From positions 1,736,001 to 1,800,000 of the forward strand of contig NZ_CP094459.1 in assembly GCF_022809715.1 (NCBI RefSeq): a stretch of 64,000 bases of DNA, given 5' to 3'. Below, piece after piece: positions 17,799 through 26,910 of this stretch. The stretch comes from Burkholderia pyrrocinia (GTDB lineage Bacteria > Pseudomonadota > Gammaproteobacteria > Burkholderiales > Burkholderiaceae). Position 1 is the first letter of the stretch. Every line of letters begins with the position of its first letter. Position numbers and translations under genes: made by a program. Under the pieces are notes generated by a model. It ran no database searches and was not told where the DNA came from. It was given only the letters and a program-made list of their open reading frames with translations.

Positions 17799-18814
17799 CC
17801 CAGCCTCCCGTATCCCCGACCGACGCAGGCGCGCAGCAGGACGTGACGGGGCGCCGCGCGCGCACGCTGTCCGGCACGCGGCTCGGCCTGTCGAACTATC
17901 TCGGGCTCGCCGGCGCGCTGGCCGCGATGATCGCGCTGTTTTCGGCGCTGAGTTCGCATTTCCTGACCTACGACACGTTCAGCACGATCGCGAACCAGAT
18001 TCCCGATCTCGTCGTGATGTCGGTCGGGATGACCTTCGTGCTGATCATCGCCGGGATCGACCTGTCGGTCGGCTCGGTGCTTGCGCTCGCCGCGTCGATG
18101 GTCAGCGTCGCCGCGCTGAAATGGCAGTGGGGGCCGCTGCCGGCCGCGTTGATCGGGATCGCGGTCGCAACCGTCACGGGCGCGCTGACGGGCGCGGTCA
18201 CGGTCGGCTGGCGGATCCCGTCGTTCATCGTGTCGCTCGGCGTGCTGGAGGCCGCGCGCGGCCTCGCCTATCAGCTGACGAATTCGCGCACGGCCTATAT
18301 CGGCGACGCGTTCGATTTCCTGTCGAACCCGATCGCGCTCGGCATCTCGCCGGCATTCCTGATCGCGGTCGCGGTGATGATCGCAGCCCAGTTCGTGCTC
18401 ACGCGCACCGTGTTCGGACGCTATCTCGTCGGGATCGGCACGAACGAGGAAGCCGTCCGACTTGCCGGGGTTAACCCGAGGCCGTATAAAATCCTCGTAT
18501 TCGCATTGATGGGCGCGCTCGCGGGGCTCGCATCGCTGTTCCAGATTTCGCGGCTCGAGGCGGCCGATCCGAACGCGGGCGTGGGCCTCGAACTGCAGGT
18601 GATCGCGGCTGTCGTGATCGGCGGCACGAGCCTGATGGGCGGGCGCGGCTCGGTGATCAGCACGTTTTTCGGCGTGTTGATCATCTCCGTGCTGGCCGCG
18701 GGGCTGGCGCAGATCGGCGCGAACGAGCCGACGAAACGGATCATCACTGGCGCGGTGATCGTGGTGGCGGTCGTGCTCGATACCTATCGCAGCCGGCGTG
18801 CACGCGCGCGATAG
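17795..18814 (+). CDS. rbsC: Ribose-type sugar ABC transporter permease
   Basis: This is the inner-membrane channel subunit (dimer) of the sugar importer, 339 residues with about nine to ten TM segments after a polar N-terminus of about 35 residues. RbsC family motifs are present: IAGIDLSVGSVLALAASMV, PSFIVSLGVLEAARGLAYQLT, GRYLVGIGTNEEAVRLAGVN, and the C-terminal GGTSLMGGRGSVISTFFGVL. The ATG overlaps the ATPase stop. Ribokinase two genes downstream supports ribose as substrate. Confidence 0.92.
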   Translation: MTQPPVSPTDAGAQQDVTGRRARTLSGTRLGLSNYLGLAGALAAMIALFSALSSHFLTYDTFSTIANQIPDLVVMSVGMTFVLIIAGIDLSVGSVLALAASMVSVAALKWQWGPLPAALIGIAVATVTGALTGAVTVGWRIPSFIVSLGVLEAARGLAYQLTNSRTAYIGDAFDFLSNPIALGISPAFLIAVAVMIAAQFVLTRTVFGRYLVGIGTNEEAVRLAGVNPRPYKILVFALMGALAGLASLFQISRLEAADPNAGVGLELQVIAAVVIGGTSLMGGRGSVISTFFGVLIISVLAAGLAQIGANEPTKRIITGAVIVVAVVLDTYRSRRARAR

Positions 18815-18849
18815 AAAGACAGACAGAACAGACCAGAGAGAAACGGGAA

Positions 18850-19881
18850 ATGGCGACGATCAAGGATGTGGCGGCCATGGCGGGCGTGTCGTTTACGACC
18901 GTCTCGCACGTGGTGAACAATTCGCGGCCGGTGTCCGCGGATGTGCGTGCGAAGGTCGAGGGCGCAATCCGCGAGCTGAACTACGTGCCATCGGCCGTGG
19001 CGCGCTCGCTGAAGGCGCGGGCGACGGCGACCATCGGCCTCGTCGTGCCGAACAGCACGAATCCGTACTTCGCGGAGCTTGCGCGCGGCATCGAGGATCA
19101 GTGCGCGGCCAACGGCTATTGCGTGTTCTTCTGCAACTCGGACGACGATCCCGTGAAGCAGCGCAACTACCTGCGCGTGCTGCAGGAAAAGCGCATCGAC
19201 GGGCTGATCGTCGCATCGGCGGGCGAGGATGCGGTGCTGGCGCAGACGCTCGCGGACACGCATGCGCCGCTCGTCGTCGTCGACCGCAACATCGAGGGGC
19301 TCGCGGCCGATCTCGTGCAGATCGACCACGAACGCGGCGCGTACCTGGCGACGCGCCACCTGCTCGAACTCGGGCACGCGAAGATCGGCTGCATCACCGG
19401 GCCGACCGACACGGCCGTCAGCGCGATGCGCGTGCACGGCTTCATCCGCGCGATGGCCGAGCGCGGGGTCGACATCGTGCCGGGCGCGATCGCGGAAAGC
19501 GATTTCTCGTGCCTCGGCGGTTATCACGCGGCGTCGCGGCTGTTCGAATCGGTGCGGCCGAGCGCGATCTTCGCGGGCAACGACCTGATGGGCGTCGGCG
19601 CGCTGCGCGCGGCGGCCGAGCGCGGGCTGCGCGTGCCCGACGACTGCTCGATCATCGGTTTCGACGACATCGAATTTTCCCGCTACACGTATCCGGCGTT
19701 GTCGACGGTCGGCCAGTCGGTGCGCGCGCTCGGCGAAATGGCCGCACAGACGCTGATCGAGCGGATCGGCGGCGGCTCGACGGCCGTGCCGAGCCGCCGT
19801 CGCGTCGTGTCGCCGCGCCTCGTGCTGCGCGAATCGACGGCGATCTACCGCGAACCGGCCGCATCGGGCGGTCGCGCATGA
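18850..19881 (+). CDS. rbsR: LacI family transcriptional regulator (RbsR-like)
   Basis: This is a repressor of 343 residues. The LacI-type HTH and hinge cover residues 1-60 ([28 protein letters not shown]...[19 protein letters not shown]), followed by a sugar-binding core domain ([20 protein letters not shown]). It is encoded inside the operon, 35 bp after the permease and overlapping the ribokinase start. The palindrome at 15026-15037 is its likely operator, released by ribose or a phosphorylated derivative. AGAGAAACGGGAA precedes the start. Confidence 0.92.
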   Translation: MATIKDVAAMAGVSFTTVSHVVNNSRPVSADVRAKVEGAIRELNYVPSAVARSLKARATATIGLVVPNSTNPYFAELARGIEDQCAANGYCVFFCNSDDDPVKQRNYLRVLQEKRIDGLIVASAGEDAVLAQTLADTHAPLVVVDRNIEGLAADLVQIDHERGAYLATRHLLELGHAKIGCITGPTDTAVSAMRVHGFIRAMAERGVDIVPGAIAESDFSCLGGYHAASRLFESVRPSAIFAGNDLMGVGALRAAAERGLRVPDDCSIIGFDDIEFSRYTYPALSTVGQSVRALGEMAAQTLIERIGGGSTAVPSRRRVVSPRLVLRESTAIYREPAASGGRA

Positions 19882-20807
19882 CGACGCACGCCGCGGGTGC
19901 CGGCCGCGTGACGGTGGTCGGCAGCCTGAACATGGATCTCGTCGTGCGTGCGCCGCGGCTGCCGCTGCCGGGCGAAACGCTCGCCGGGCACGCGTTCGCG
20001 CAGGCGGCGGGTGGCAAGGGCGGCAACCAGGCCGTTGCCGCCGCCCGGCTCGGCGCGCAGGTCGCGATGATCGGCTGCGTCGGCGCGGATGCGCACGGCG
20101 CGGCACTGCGCGCCGGCCTTGAAGCCGAGGGCATCGACTGCACGGGGCTCGCGACGAGCGCGTCGGCGTCGACCGGCGTCGCGCTGATCGTCGTCGACGA
20201 TGCGAGCCAGAACGCGATCGTGATCGTCGCGGGCGGCAACGGCGAGGTCACGACCGATACGATCGCACGGCACGAAGCCGCGCTGGCGTCGGCCGACGTA
20301 CTGATTTGCCAGCTCGAGACGCCGCCCGACGCGGTGTTCGCGGCGCTGTCGGCCGGGCGGCGGCTCGGCCGCACGGTGGTGCTCAATCCGGCCCCGGCCG
20401 TCGCGCCGCTGCCGGACGGCTGGCTGCCGCTGGTCGATTTCCTGATCCCGAACGAGGTCGAGGCCGCCGCGCTGACCGCGCTGCCGGTACGCGATCCGGC
20501 CGGTGCCGAAGCCGCCGCGCGTGCGCTGCAGGCCGGCGGCGCGCGCAACGTGCTGGTCACGCTCGGTGCGCGCGGCGTGCTCGCGCTGACGGCCGACGGC
20601 GTCGCGCGGCACTATCCGGCGCCGGCCGTGCAGGCCGTCGACACGACGGCGGCCGGCGATACCTTCATCGGTGGTTTTTCCGCGCGGATCGCAGCCGGCG
20701 CGGACGTCGACACGGCCGTCCGCTTCGCGCAACGCGCGGCGGCGCTGTCGGTCACGCGAGCGGGCGCGCAGCCGTCGATTCCGACGCTCGCGGAACTGGC
20801 CGAATAG
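19878..20807 (+). CDS. rbsK: Ribokinase
   Basis: The enzyme phosphorylates ribose to ribose-5-phosphate, the first step after uptake. It is a PfkB-family kinase of 309 residues. The opening GRVTVVGSLNMDLVVRAPRLPLPGET and GGKGGNQAVAAARLG (PfkB signature 1) are typical of RbsK. Signature 2, DTTAAGDTFIGGFSA, carries the catalytic Asp and the anion hole. The substrate-binding N-M-D of the first strand is intact. The ATG at 19878 overlaps the regulator stop; the open frame extends far upstream only as a shadow. It is the last gene of the ribose operon. Confidence 0.95.
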   Translation: MTTHAAGAGRVTVVGSLNMDLVVRAPRLPLPGETLAGHAFAQAAGGKGGNQAVAAARLGAQVAMIGCVGADAHGAALRAGLEAEGIDCTGLATSASASTGVALIVVDDASQNAIVIVAGGNGEVTTDTIARHEAALASADVLICQLETPPDAVFAALSAGRRLGRTVVLNPAPAVAPLPDGWLPLVDFLIPNEVEAAALTALPVRDPAGAEAAARALQAGGARNVLVTLGARGVLALTADGVARHYPAPAVQAVDTTAAGDTFIGGFSARIAAGADVDTAVRFAQRAAALSVTRAGAQPSIPTLAELAE

Positions 20808-20830
20808 GGCTGGATCACGGATTCCGCATC

Positions 20831-20863
20831 ACGGCCGGCCCGTCGCACGAGACGGCCGGCCGT
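20831..20863 (+). terminator. GC-rich hairpin after rbsK
   Basis: A perfect 10-bp stem, ACGGCCGGCC / GGCCGGCCGT with a 13-nt loop, lies 24 bp after the ribokinase stop. There is no T-tract, so it may be a weak terminator or mRNA 3'-end barrier. Confidence 0.4.
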
Positions 20864-21101
20864 ACCTCCTGCCTGCTGCCCCGGCCGGCATCGCGCAAAG
20901 CCTTCTCCGATCCAGTTTGTCGTCGCCCGGATCTCGCGCTGATTATTCGGTCGCCCGCAATAAACAGACAAATAATTCGAAAAAATACCGTCAAAACCAT
21001 CAAGTTGTGCGCCATGCGGTCGTAAATGCACCGAGGGAGTGAAGCAATGCTTCGAGCCAACGGGCCCGGCCCGTTCATGACGACGCAACACAGGAAGGAA
21101 G

Positions 21102-22889
21102 ATGGTCTTCAGGAACCTGACGATTCGTGCGCGCATCGGTTTGACGATGGCGTTTCTGGCGGTGCTGCTGGGCGTAACCGGCGTGCTCGGGCTGTACGGG
21201 ATGACGCGTGCGAACGACTCGACGCGCGAGATTTTCACGAACCAGATGCCGAGTGCGGTCGACGTGGCGGTCGCGGAAATGTTCGCCGCACGCGAGCGCC
21301 TCGCACTCGACCGCGCGGCGCTGCTGTCCGGCACGCCCGACTCGGCGGCGGCCATCGAGCGCAGCCGCGCGATGCGCGCGCAGTCCGACGCGTGGTGGCA
21401 GAAATACCTCGCGCTGCCGCGCGACGCGGAGGAGGATCGCCTGGCGCAGGATGTCGCCGCGAAGCGGCAGGCGCTGCAACGCAGTTGCGACGTGTTCGCG
21501 AGCATCGTCGGGTCCGACCAGCGCGATCGCATCGGCGACGGCGCGAAGCAGCTCCAGGCGAACTACACCGAGCTCTCGGTGGCGGGCGAGGCGCTGCGCA
21601 ACTTCCAGTTCACCGCCGCGAAGGCGGGCTTCGATCATGCGCAATCGGTATACGACACGATGCGGGTGCTGTCGATCGTCGCGCTCGCGGCCGGCATCGG
21701 CGCCGCGCTGCTGTCGTGGCTGACGCTGAGCCGCGCGATCGGCCGTCCGATCGCGGACGCGCTCGCGCATTTCGACGCGATTTCTGCAGGCGACCTGCGC
21801 CGGCCGATCGTCGTGCACCGGCGCGACGAGATGGGGCAGCTTCTCGAAGGCCTCGCGAAGATGCAGCGCGGGCTCGTCGACACGGTGCGCACCGTGCGCG
21901 GCGGCAGCGAGTCGATCGCGACCGCGGCCCGCCAGATCGCGGCCGGCAACATCGACCTGTCGTCGCGCACCGAGGAACAGGCCGCTGCGCTGCAGGAAAC
22001 CGCATCGAGCATGGAACAGTTGACCGGCACCGTGAAACAGAACGCGGACAATGCACGCCAGGCAAGCGCGCTGGCCGCGAATGCGTCGGAGATTGCAAAC
22101 AAGGGCAATACGGTGGTCGGCCAGGTGGTCGGCACGATGGGCGAGATCAACGACAGCTCGGCCAAGATCGCGGACATCATCGCGATCATCGAGGGAATCG
22201 CGTTCCAGACCAACATTCTTGCGCTGAATGCGGCCGTCGAAGCCGCACGTGCGGGCGAGGAAGGGCGCGGCTTCGCGGTCGTCGCGGGCGAGGTGCGCAG
22301 CCTCGCCCAGCGTTCGTCGACCGCGGCCAAGGAGATCAAGGCGCTGATCGACGCGTCGGTGGAGCGCATCCGGTCGGGTTCCACGCTGGTCGACGAAGCG
22401 GGGCGCACGATGAGCGACGTGATCGGTGCGGTGCAGCGCGTGACGGACATCATGGGTGAAATCGCCGCGGCGTCCGAGGAGCAGAGCGGCGGGATCGACC
22501 AGGTGGCGCGCGCCGTTGCGCAGATGGACGAGGTCACGCAGCAGAATGCGGCGCTCGTCGAGGAAGCCGCGGCCGCCGCGCAGTCGCTCGATGAACAGGC
22601 CGCGCGCCTGCGTGAAACGGCGGCGGTGTTCCAGCTCGACGACGAAGCGGCACGCACGGGCGCCGTCGCGCCGGTCGCAGCGCGTCACGCGTCGCGTGCA
22701 CCCGCGGCGGCGGTTGCCGTACCGGCACCGGCGCCGGCACAACAGGCTGCTGCGCGCGACGATCGCGATGCACCGCCGAAGCGCATGGCTGCGACGCCGC
22801 CGGCGCGCAAGCCCGTGGCTGCATCCGCAGCGCCCGCAGCGGCGCCGGTCGCTGCTGGCGCCGGCGCCGACGACTGGGAGACCTTCTGA
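21102..22889 (+). CDS. Methyl-accepting chemotaxis protein
   Basis: This is a membrane chemoreceptor of 595 residues. TM1 is about residues 11-32 and TM2 about 189-209, enclosing a periplasmic four-helix-bundle ligand domain of the Tar/Tsr type (about 155 residues). HAMP follows ([27 protein letters not shown]). The signalling domain has its highly conserved tip [19 protein letters not shown] starting at residue 364. A linker of about 70 Ala/Pro-rich residues then ends in DWETF, matching the NWETF-type pentapeptide that tethers CheR/CheB. That makes it a high-abundance, self-adapting receptor type. The ligand is unknown; amino acids or small organic acids are common for this domain class. It is monocistronic. 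Confidence 0.93.
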   Translation: MVFRNLTIRARIGLTMAFLAVLLGVTGVLGLYGMTRANDSTREIFTNQMPSAVDVAVAEMFAARERLALDRAALLSGTPDSAAAIERSRAMRAQSDAWWQKYLALPRDAEEDRLAQDVAAKRQALQRSCDVFASIVGSDQRDRIGDGAKQLQANYTELSVAGEALRNFQFTAAKAGFDHAQSVYDTMRVLSIVALAAGIGAALLSWLTLSRAIGRPIADALAHFDAISAGDLRRPIVVHRRDEMGQLLEGLAKMQRGLVDTVRTVRGGSESIATAARQIAAGNIDLSSRTEEQAAALQETASSMEQLTGTVKQNADNARQASALAANASEIANKGNTVVGQVVGTMGEINDSSAKIADIIAIIEGIAFQTNILALNAAVEAARAGEEGRGFAVVAGEVRSLAQRSSTAAKEIKALIDASVERIRSGSTLVDEAGRTMSDVIGAVQRVTDIMGEIAAASEEQSGGIDQVARAVAQMDEVTQQNAALVEEAAAAAQSLDEQAARLRETAAVFQLDDEAARTGAVAPVAARHASRAPAAAVAVPAPAPAQQAAARDDRDAPPKRMAATPPARKPVAASAAPAAAPVAAGAGADDWETF

Positions 22890-22927
22890 TTCGCGCGTGC
22901 CGCGCATCTATCCCCATTTGGTGACGA

Positions 22928-22960
22928 ACGACGCCCGCGACATGCGGGCGTCGTCGTTTC
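22928..22960 (+). terminator. Rho-independent terminator after chemoreceptor gene
   Basis: An 11-bp perfect stem (ACGACGCCCGC / GCGGGCGTCGT, loop of 5 nt) begins 38 bp after the stop codon and is followed by CGTTTC. The stem is strong and the T-tract short. Confidence 0.65.
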
Positions 22961-23365
22961 GGCGGCGGACAAAATATGACAGCGCGCGTGAACGGTCACG
23001 CATCGTCGCATGCATCGCGCGGCCCGCGCCGCCGGATGCGCGCAATACGCGCAACGGTGCGCGTCGTGTTCCCGCATCCGTCGTACGGGTATCTCCGTAA
23101 GGGGCACGGCAAAAAAATTGTAACGGTGCGCGCGGCGTGTCGTCGTAAACGACGGCTCGAACGTATAGGGATGAAGGGGGGCGTGACGACGTCGGAAGTG
23201 TCCAACGCACAAGACGATTCGTTGTTCGACGAGACGCGACGGATGCAGTTTCTGCGGCTCGGGAGGTCGATTGTAAAACGACGAAATACGTTGTCCAAGC
23301 GGTGTTGTCGAGAATGACGAACTTCATACGAAGAGTTCGTGAAAAAAAATTAGAAAGGGTTTAGG
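22961..23365. other. Non-coding region upstream of prkA
   Basis: About 400 bp with no convincing gene. Short open frames on both strands lack supported starts and homology. It holds a small dyad (ACGAACT at 23317-23323, AGTTCGT at 23334-23340) followed by eight As, just before the possible leader ORF. This is the likely promoter region of the prkA cluster; no clear sigma-54 or sigma-70 hexamer pair could be fixed by eye. Confidence 0.4.
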
Positions 23366-23440
23366 ATGAATTCGAACGCGCTTGCTTCTGCGCAGTCGTA
23401 CGAAGGCAGGCACGTCTTCAGACTCAGGCGAGGGAGGTAG
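23366..23440 (+). CDS. Possible 24-codon leader peptide before prkA
   Basis: An ATG at 23366 preceded by AGGG and TTAGG opens 24 codons ending in TAG at 23438-23440, one base before the prkA ATG. The prkA ribosome-binding site (AGGGAGG, 23431-23437) lies inside its last codons, which read Arg-Leu-Arg-Arg-Gly-Arg. Such an arrangement could couple or regulate prkA translation. It may also be chance; there is no other support. Confidence 0.22.
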   Translation: MNSNALASAQSYEGRHVFRLRRGR

Positions 23441-23441
23441 C

Positions 23442-25364
23442 ATGGATATTTACAGCAGCTTCGCGAACCGCTTCGAAAAAATGCGAGAGGAAGAGCTCTC
23501 GCTGGAGGAGTATCTCGCGCTCTGCAAGAACGATCCATCCGCGTACGCGACGGCTGGTGAACGCATGCTGGCAGCAATCGGGGAACCTGAACACATCGAT
23601 ACCCGCAACGAGCCGCGCCTGTCGCGGATCTTCGCGAACAAGGTCATCAAGGTCTATCCCGCATTCCGTGAGTTCTACGGAATGGAGGAAGTGATCGAGC
23701 AGGTGGTCGCGTATTTCCGCCACGCCGCGCAAGGGCTCGAAGAGAAGAAGCAGATCCTTTACCTGCTCGGTCCGGTGGGCGGCGGCAAGTCGTCGATCGC
23801 CGAGCGTCTGAAGCAACTGATGGAGCGCGTGCCGTTCTATGCGCTGAAGGGCTCGCCCGTCAACGAATCGCCGCTCGGGCTGTTCGACTACGACGAAGAC
23901 GGCCCGATCCTCGAGGAACAGTACGGCATTCCGCGCCGCTACCTGAAGAGCATCCTGAGCCCGTGGGCCGTCAAGCGCCTGCACGAATACAACGGCGACA
24001 TCCGCCAGTTCCGCGTCGTGCGCCGCTATCCGTCGATCCTGCGGCAGATCGGCATTGCGAAGACGGAGCCGGGTGACGAGAACAACCAGGACATCTCGTC
24101 GCTGGTCGGCAAGGTCGACATCCGCAAGCTCGAGCAGTATGCGCAGGACGACGCCGACGCATACAGCTACTCGGGCGGCCTGTGCCTCGCGAACCAGGGC
24201 CTGCTCGAATTCGTCGAAATGTTCAAGGCGCCGATCAAGGTGCTGCACCCGCTGCTGACCGCCACGCAGGAGGGCAACTTCAAGGGCACCGAGGGCTTCG
24301 GCGCGATTCCGTTCGACGGGATCATCCTCGCGCACTCGAACGAGTCGGAGTGGAAGGCGTTCCGCAACAACCGCAACAACGAGGCACTGCTCGACCGGAT
24401 CTTCGTCGTGAAGGTGCCGTACTGCCTGCGCGTGTCGGAAGAGACCAAGATCTACGAGAAGCTGATCCGCAACTCGTCGCTCGCCGAGGCCGTATGCGCG
24501 CCGGGCACGCTGAAGATGATGTCGCAGTTCTCGGTGCTGTCGCGCCTGCACGAGCCGGAGAATTCGAGCCTGTTCTCGAAGATGCAGGTGTACGACGGCG
24601 AAAACCTGAAGGACACCGATCCGAAGGCGAAGTCGTACCAGGAATATCGCGACTACGCGGGCGTGGACGAAGGGATGACGGGCGTGTCGACACGCTTCGC
24701 GTTCAAGATCCTGTCGCGCGTGTTCAACTTCGATTCGAGCGAGGTCGCGGCCAACCCCGTGCACCTGATGTACGTGCTCGAACAGCAGATCGAACGCGAG
24801 CAGTTCCCGCCGGAAACCGAGCAGAAGTACCTGTCCTTCGTGAAGGACGTGCTCGCGTCGCGCTACGCGGATTTCATCGGCAAGGAGATCCAGACGGCCT
24901 ACCTCGAGTCGTATTCGGAGTACGGCCAGAACATCTTCGACCGCTACGTCACGTATGCCGACTTCTGGATCCAGGATCAGGAATTCCGCGATCACGATAC
25001 CGGCGAGAGCTTCGATCGCGCCGCGCTGAACGCGGAGCTGGAGAAGATCGAGAAGCCGGCCGGCATCAGCAATCCGAAGGATTACCGCAACGAGATCGTG
25101 AACTTCGTGTTGCGTGCGCGGGCGGCGAATGCCGGCAAGAACCCCGTGTGGACGAGCTACGAGAAGTTGCGCGTCGTGATCGAGAAGAAGATGTTCTCGA
25201 ACACCGAGGAACTGTTGCCGGTGATTTCGTTCAACGCAAAGGGTTCGGCGGAAGAGCAGCGCAAGCATGAGGACTTTGTAAACCGGATGGTCGCGAAGGG
25301 CTATACGCCGAAGCAGGTGAGGCTGCTTTGCGACTGGTACCTGCGCGTGCGCAAGTCGTCATGA
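23442..25364 (+). CDS. prkA: PrkA family serine protein kinase (YeaG)
   Basis: This is a cytosolic AAA+/kinase protein linked to stationary phase, nitrogen starvation and sustained stress in enterobacteria. It has 640 residues (E. coli YeaG 644). Walker A is GPVGGGKSS around residues 110-118 in the AAA-like domain, preceded by EEVIEQVVAYFRHAAQGLEE. The C-terminal PrkA domain includes GVSTRFAFKILSRVFNFD. The start at 23442 is set by AGGGAGG 4 nt upstream and by the family's N-terminus MDIYSSFANRFEKMREEE; an upstream in-frame start would add 20 unsupported residues. It forms a conserved cluster with the next two genes. Confidence 0.95.
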   Translation: MDIYSSFANRFEKMREEELSLEEYLALCKNDPSAYATAGERMLAAIGEPEHIDTRNEPRLSRIFANKVIKVYPAFREFYGMEEVIEQVVAYFRHAAQGLEEKKQILYLLGPVGGGKSSIAERLKQLMERVPFYALKGSPVNESPLGLFDYDEDGPILEEQYGIPRRYLKSILSPWAVKRLHEYNGDIRQFRVVRRYPSILRQIGIAKTEPGDENNQDISSLVGKVDIRKLEQYAQDDADAYSYSGGLCLANQGLLEFVEMFKAPIKVLHPLLTATQEGNFKGTEGFGAIPFDGIILAHSNESEWKAFRNNRNNEALLDRIFVVKVPYCLRVSEETKIYEKLIRNSSLAEAVCAPGTLKMMSQFSVLSRLHEPENSSLFSKMQVYDGENLKDTDPKAKSYQEYRDYAGVDEGMTGVSTRFAFKILSRVFNFDSSEVAANPVHLMYVLEQQIEREQFPPETEQKYLSFVKDVLASRYADFIGKEIQTAYLESYSEYGQNIFDRYVTYADFWIQDQEFRDHDTGESFDRAALNAELEKIEKPAGISNPKDYRNEIVNFVLRARAANAGKNPVWTSYEKLRVVIEKKMFSNTEELLPVISFNAKGSAEEQRKHEDFVNRMVAKGYTPKQVRLLCDWYLRVRKSS

Positions 25365-25379
25365 CGCGCGCGGTACCGA

Positions 25380-25404
25380 GCCCGTGCGACGAGTCCGCAC
25401 GGGC
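25380..25404 (+). terminator. Hairpin between prkA and yeaH
   Basis: A 9-bp perfect stem, GCCCGTGCG / CGCACGGGC with a 7-nt loop, is followed by GCTTTC, 15 bp after prkA. It is probably a partial terminator that lowers expression of the downstream genes relative to prkA. Confidence 0.5.
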
Positions 25405-25489
25405 GCTTTCAGGGACGCCGCCCGCATGACGGGAGACGGCATGTGCGGCGAGCGTTCCGGCATATCGACTTTCGAGCGGGAGACCGGCA

Positions 25490-26758
25490 GTGCTTCATCA
25501 AATCATCGACCGCAGGCTGGCCGGCAAGAACAAGAGCATCGCCAACCGCGAACGCTTCCTGCGTCGCGTCAAGAACTACATTCGTCGTGCCGTGTCCGAC
25601 GCGGTGCGCGACCGTAGCATCAAGGATATCCAGAGCACGCAGAGCATCACGATCCCGCGCAAGGACATCGCGGAGCCGAATTTCCGGCACGGGCCGGGCG
25701 GGCGGCGTGAATACGTGCATCCCGGCAACGAGGACTACGTGCGCGGCGACAAGATCCCGCGCCCGCAGGGCGGCTCGGGCGGCGGCGGCAGTCAGGCCAG
25801 CAACGAGGGCGAAGGGCAGGACGACTTCGTGTTCGAGCTGTCGCGCGACGAGTTCATGCAGTACTTCTTCGACGATCTCGAACTGCCGCGCCTCGTGAAG
25901 ACGCACCTGCTGACGGTGCCGAGCTGGAAGAACGTGCGCGCGGGCTGGTCGGCGGAAGGCACGCCGAACAACATCGACGTCGTGCGCTCGCTGCGCAGCG
26001 CGCTCGGCCGGCGCATCGCGCTCGGCTCGCCGCTCGTCAACGAGCTGCGCGAACTCGAGGCCCAGCTCGAAGCGATGAAGAGCGATCCGGAAGACCGCCG
26101 CGCGGAAATCGCGACGCTCGAGGCCGAGATCCATCACCTGAAGGGGCGCATCTGGCGGATTCCGTTCATCGATCCGTTCGACCTGCGCTACATCAACCGC
26201 GTGAAGCAGCCGCAGCCGTCGAGCCAGGCCGTGATGTTCTGCCTGATGGACGTGTCGGGCTCGATGGACGAGCAGCGCAAGGATCTCGCGAAGCGCTTCT
26301 TCATCCTGCTTTACCTGTTCCTCAAGCGCAACTACGAGCGCATCGAGGTCGTGTTCATCCGTCACCATACGCGCGCCGAGGAGGTCGACGAGGACACCTT
26401 CTTCCATTCGACCGAGAGCGGCGGCACGGTCGTGTCGAGCGCGCTCGAACTGATGCGCAAGGTGCAGAACGAGCGCTACTCGCCGACCGAATGGAACATC
26501 TACGGCGCGCAGGCGTCCGACGGCGACAACTGGACCGACGATTCGCCGAAGTGTCGCAAAATCCTGGAAGAGGATATCCTCACGAAGACGCGTTACTTCG
26601 CGTATATCCAGGTCGCGCCGGAAGAGCAGAATTTGTGGCTGGAATACGCGCAACTGGCACTGTCGCAACCGCATCTCGCGATGAAAAAAGTGGAATCGGC
26701 TGCCGACATTTACCCGGTATTTCGCGAATTGTTCGAAAAGCAGGTGGAAACGTCATGA
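25490..26758 (+). CDS. yeaH: YeaH/YhbH family protein (DUF444)
   Basis: This is the usual partner of PrkA, with 422 residues (E. coli YeaH 427). It begins MLHQIIDRRLAGKNKSIANRERFLRRVKNYI, closely like YeaH, followed by a Gly-rich linker (about residues 92-112, GGSGGGGSQ) and a von Willebrand A-like domain with the MIDAS motif DVSGSMDE near residue 255. The start is a GTG preceded by GGGAG. Together with PrkA it is thought to act in starvation and stress adaptation; its biochemical role is not established. It overlaps the possible upstream start of spoVR. Confidence 0.94.
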   Translation: MLHQIIDRRLAGKNKSIANRERFLRRVKNYIRRAVSDAVRDRSIKDIQSTQSITIPRKDIAEPNFRHGPGGRREYVHPGNEDYVRGDKIPRPQGGSGGGGSQASNEGEGQDDFVFELSRDEFMQYFFDDLELPRLVKTHLLTVPSWKNVRAGWSAEGTPNNIDVVRSLRSALGRRIALGSPLVNELRELEAQLEAMKSDPEDRRAEIATLEAEIHHLKGRIWRIPFIDPFDLRYINRVKQPQPSSQAVMFCLMDVSGSMDEQRKDLAKRFFILLYLFLKRNYERIEVVFIRHHTRAEEVDEDTFFHSTESGGTVVSSALELMRKVQNERYSPTEWNIYGAQASDGDNWTDDSPKCRKILEEDILTKTRYFAYIQVAPEEQNLWLEYAQLALSQPHLAMKKVESAADIYPVFRELFEKQVETS

Positions 26759-26910
26759 CGACCCGCCATCTGCACAACGAGTCGCGCGGCTACGAGCCGC
26801 GCCCCTCCGGCGACGACACGGCCGGCCCTGCCGCATCGCAGCAACGCGCGCAGGCCGAACCTTCGCCGCCGGCCGCCGACTTGCCCGGTTCCGGGCAAAA
26901 GGAAGCGCGT

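Noticed and set aside
20940..21060. Possible sigma-28 (flagellar) promoter before the chemoreceptor
   Set aside because: A TCAAG-like element exists, but no convincing GCCGATAA partner at the right distance.
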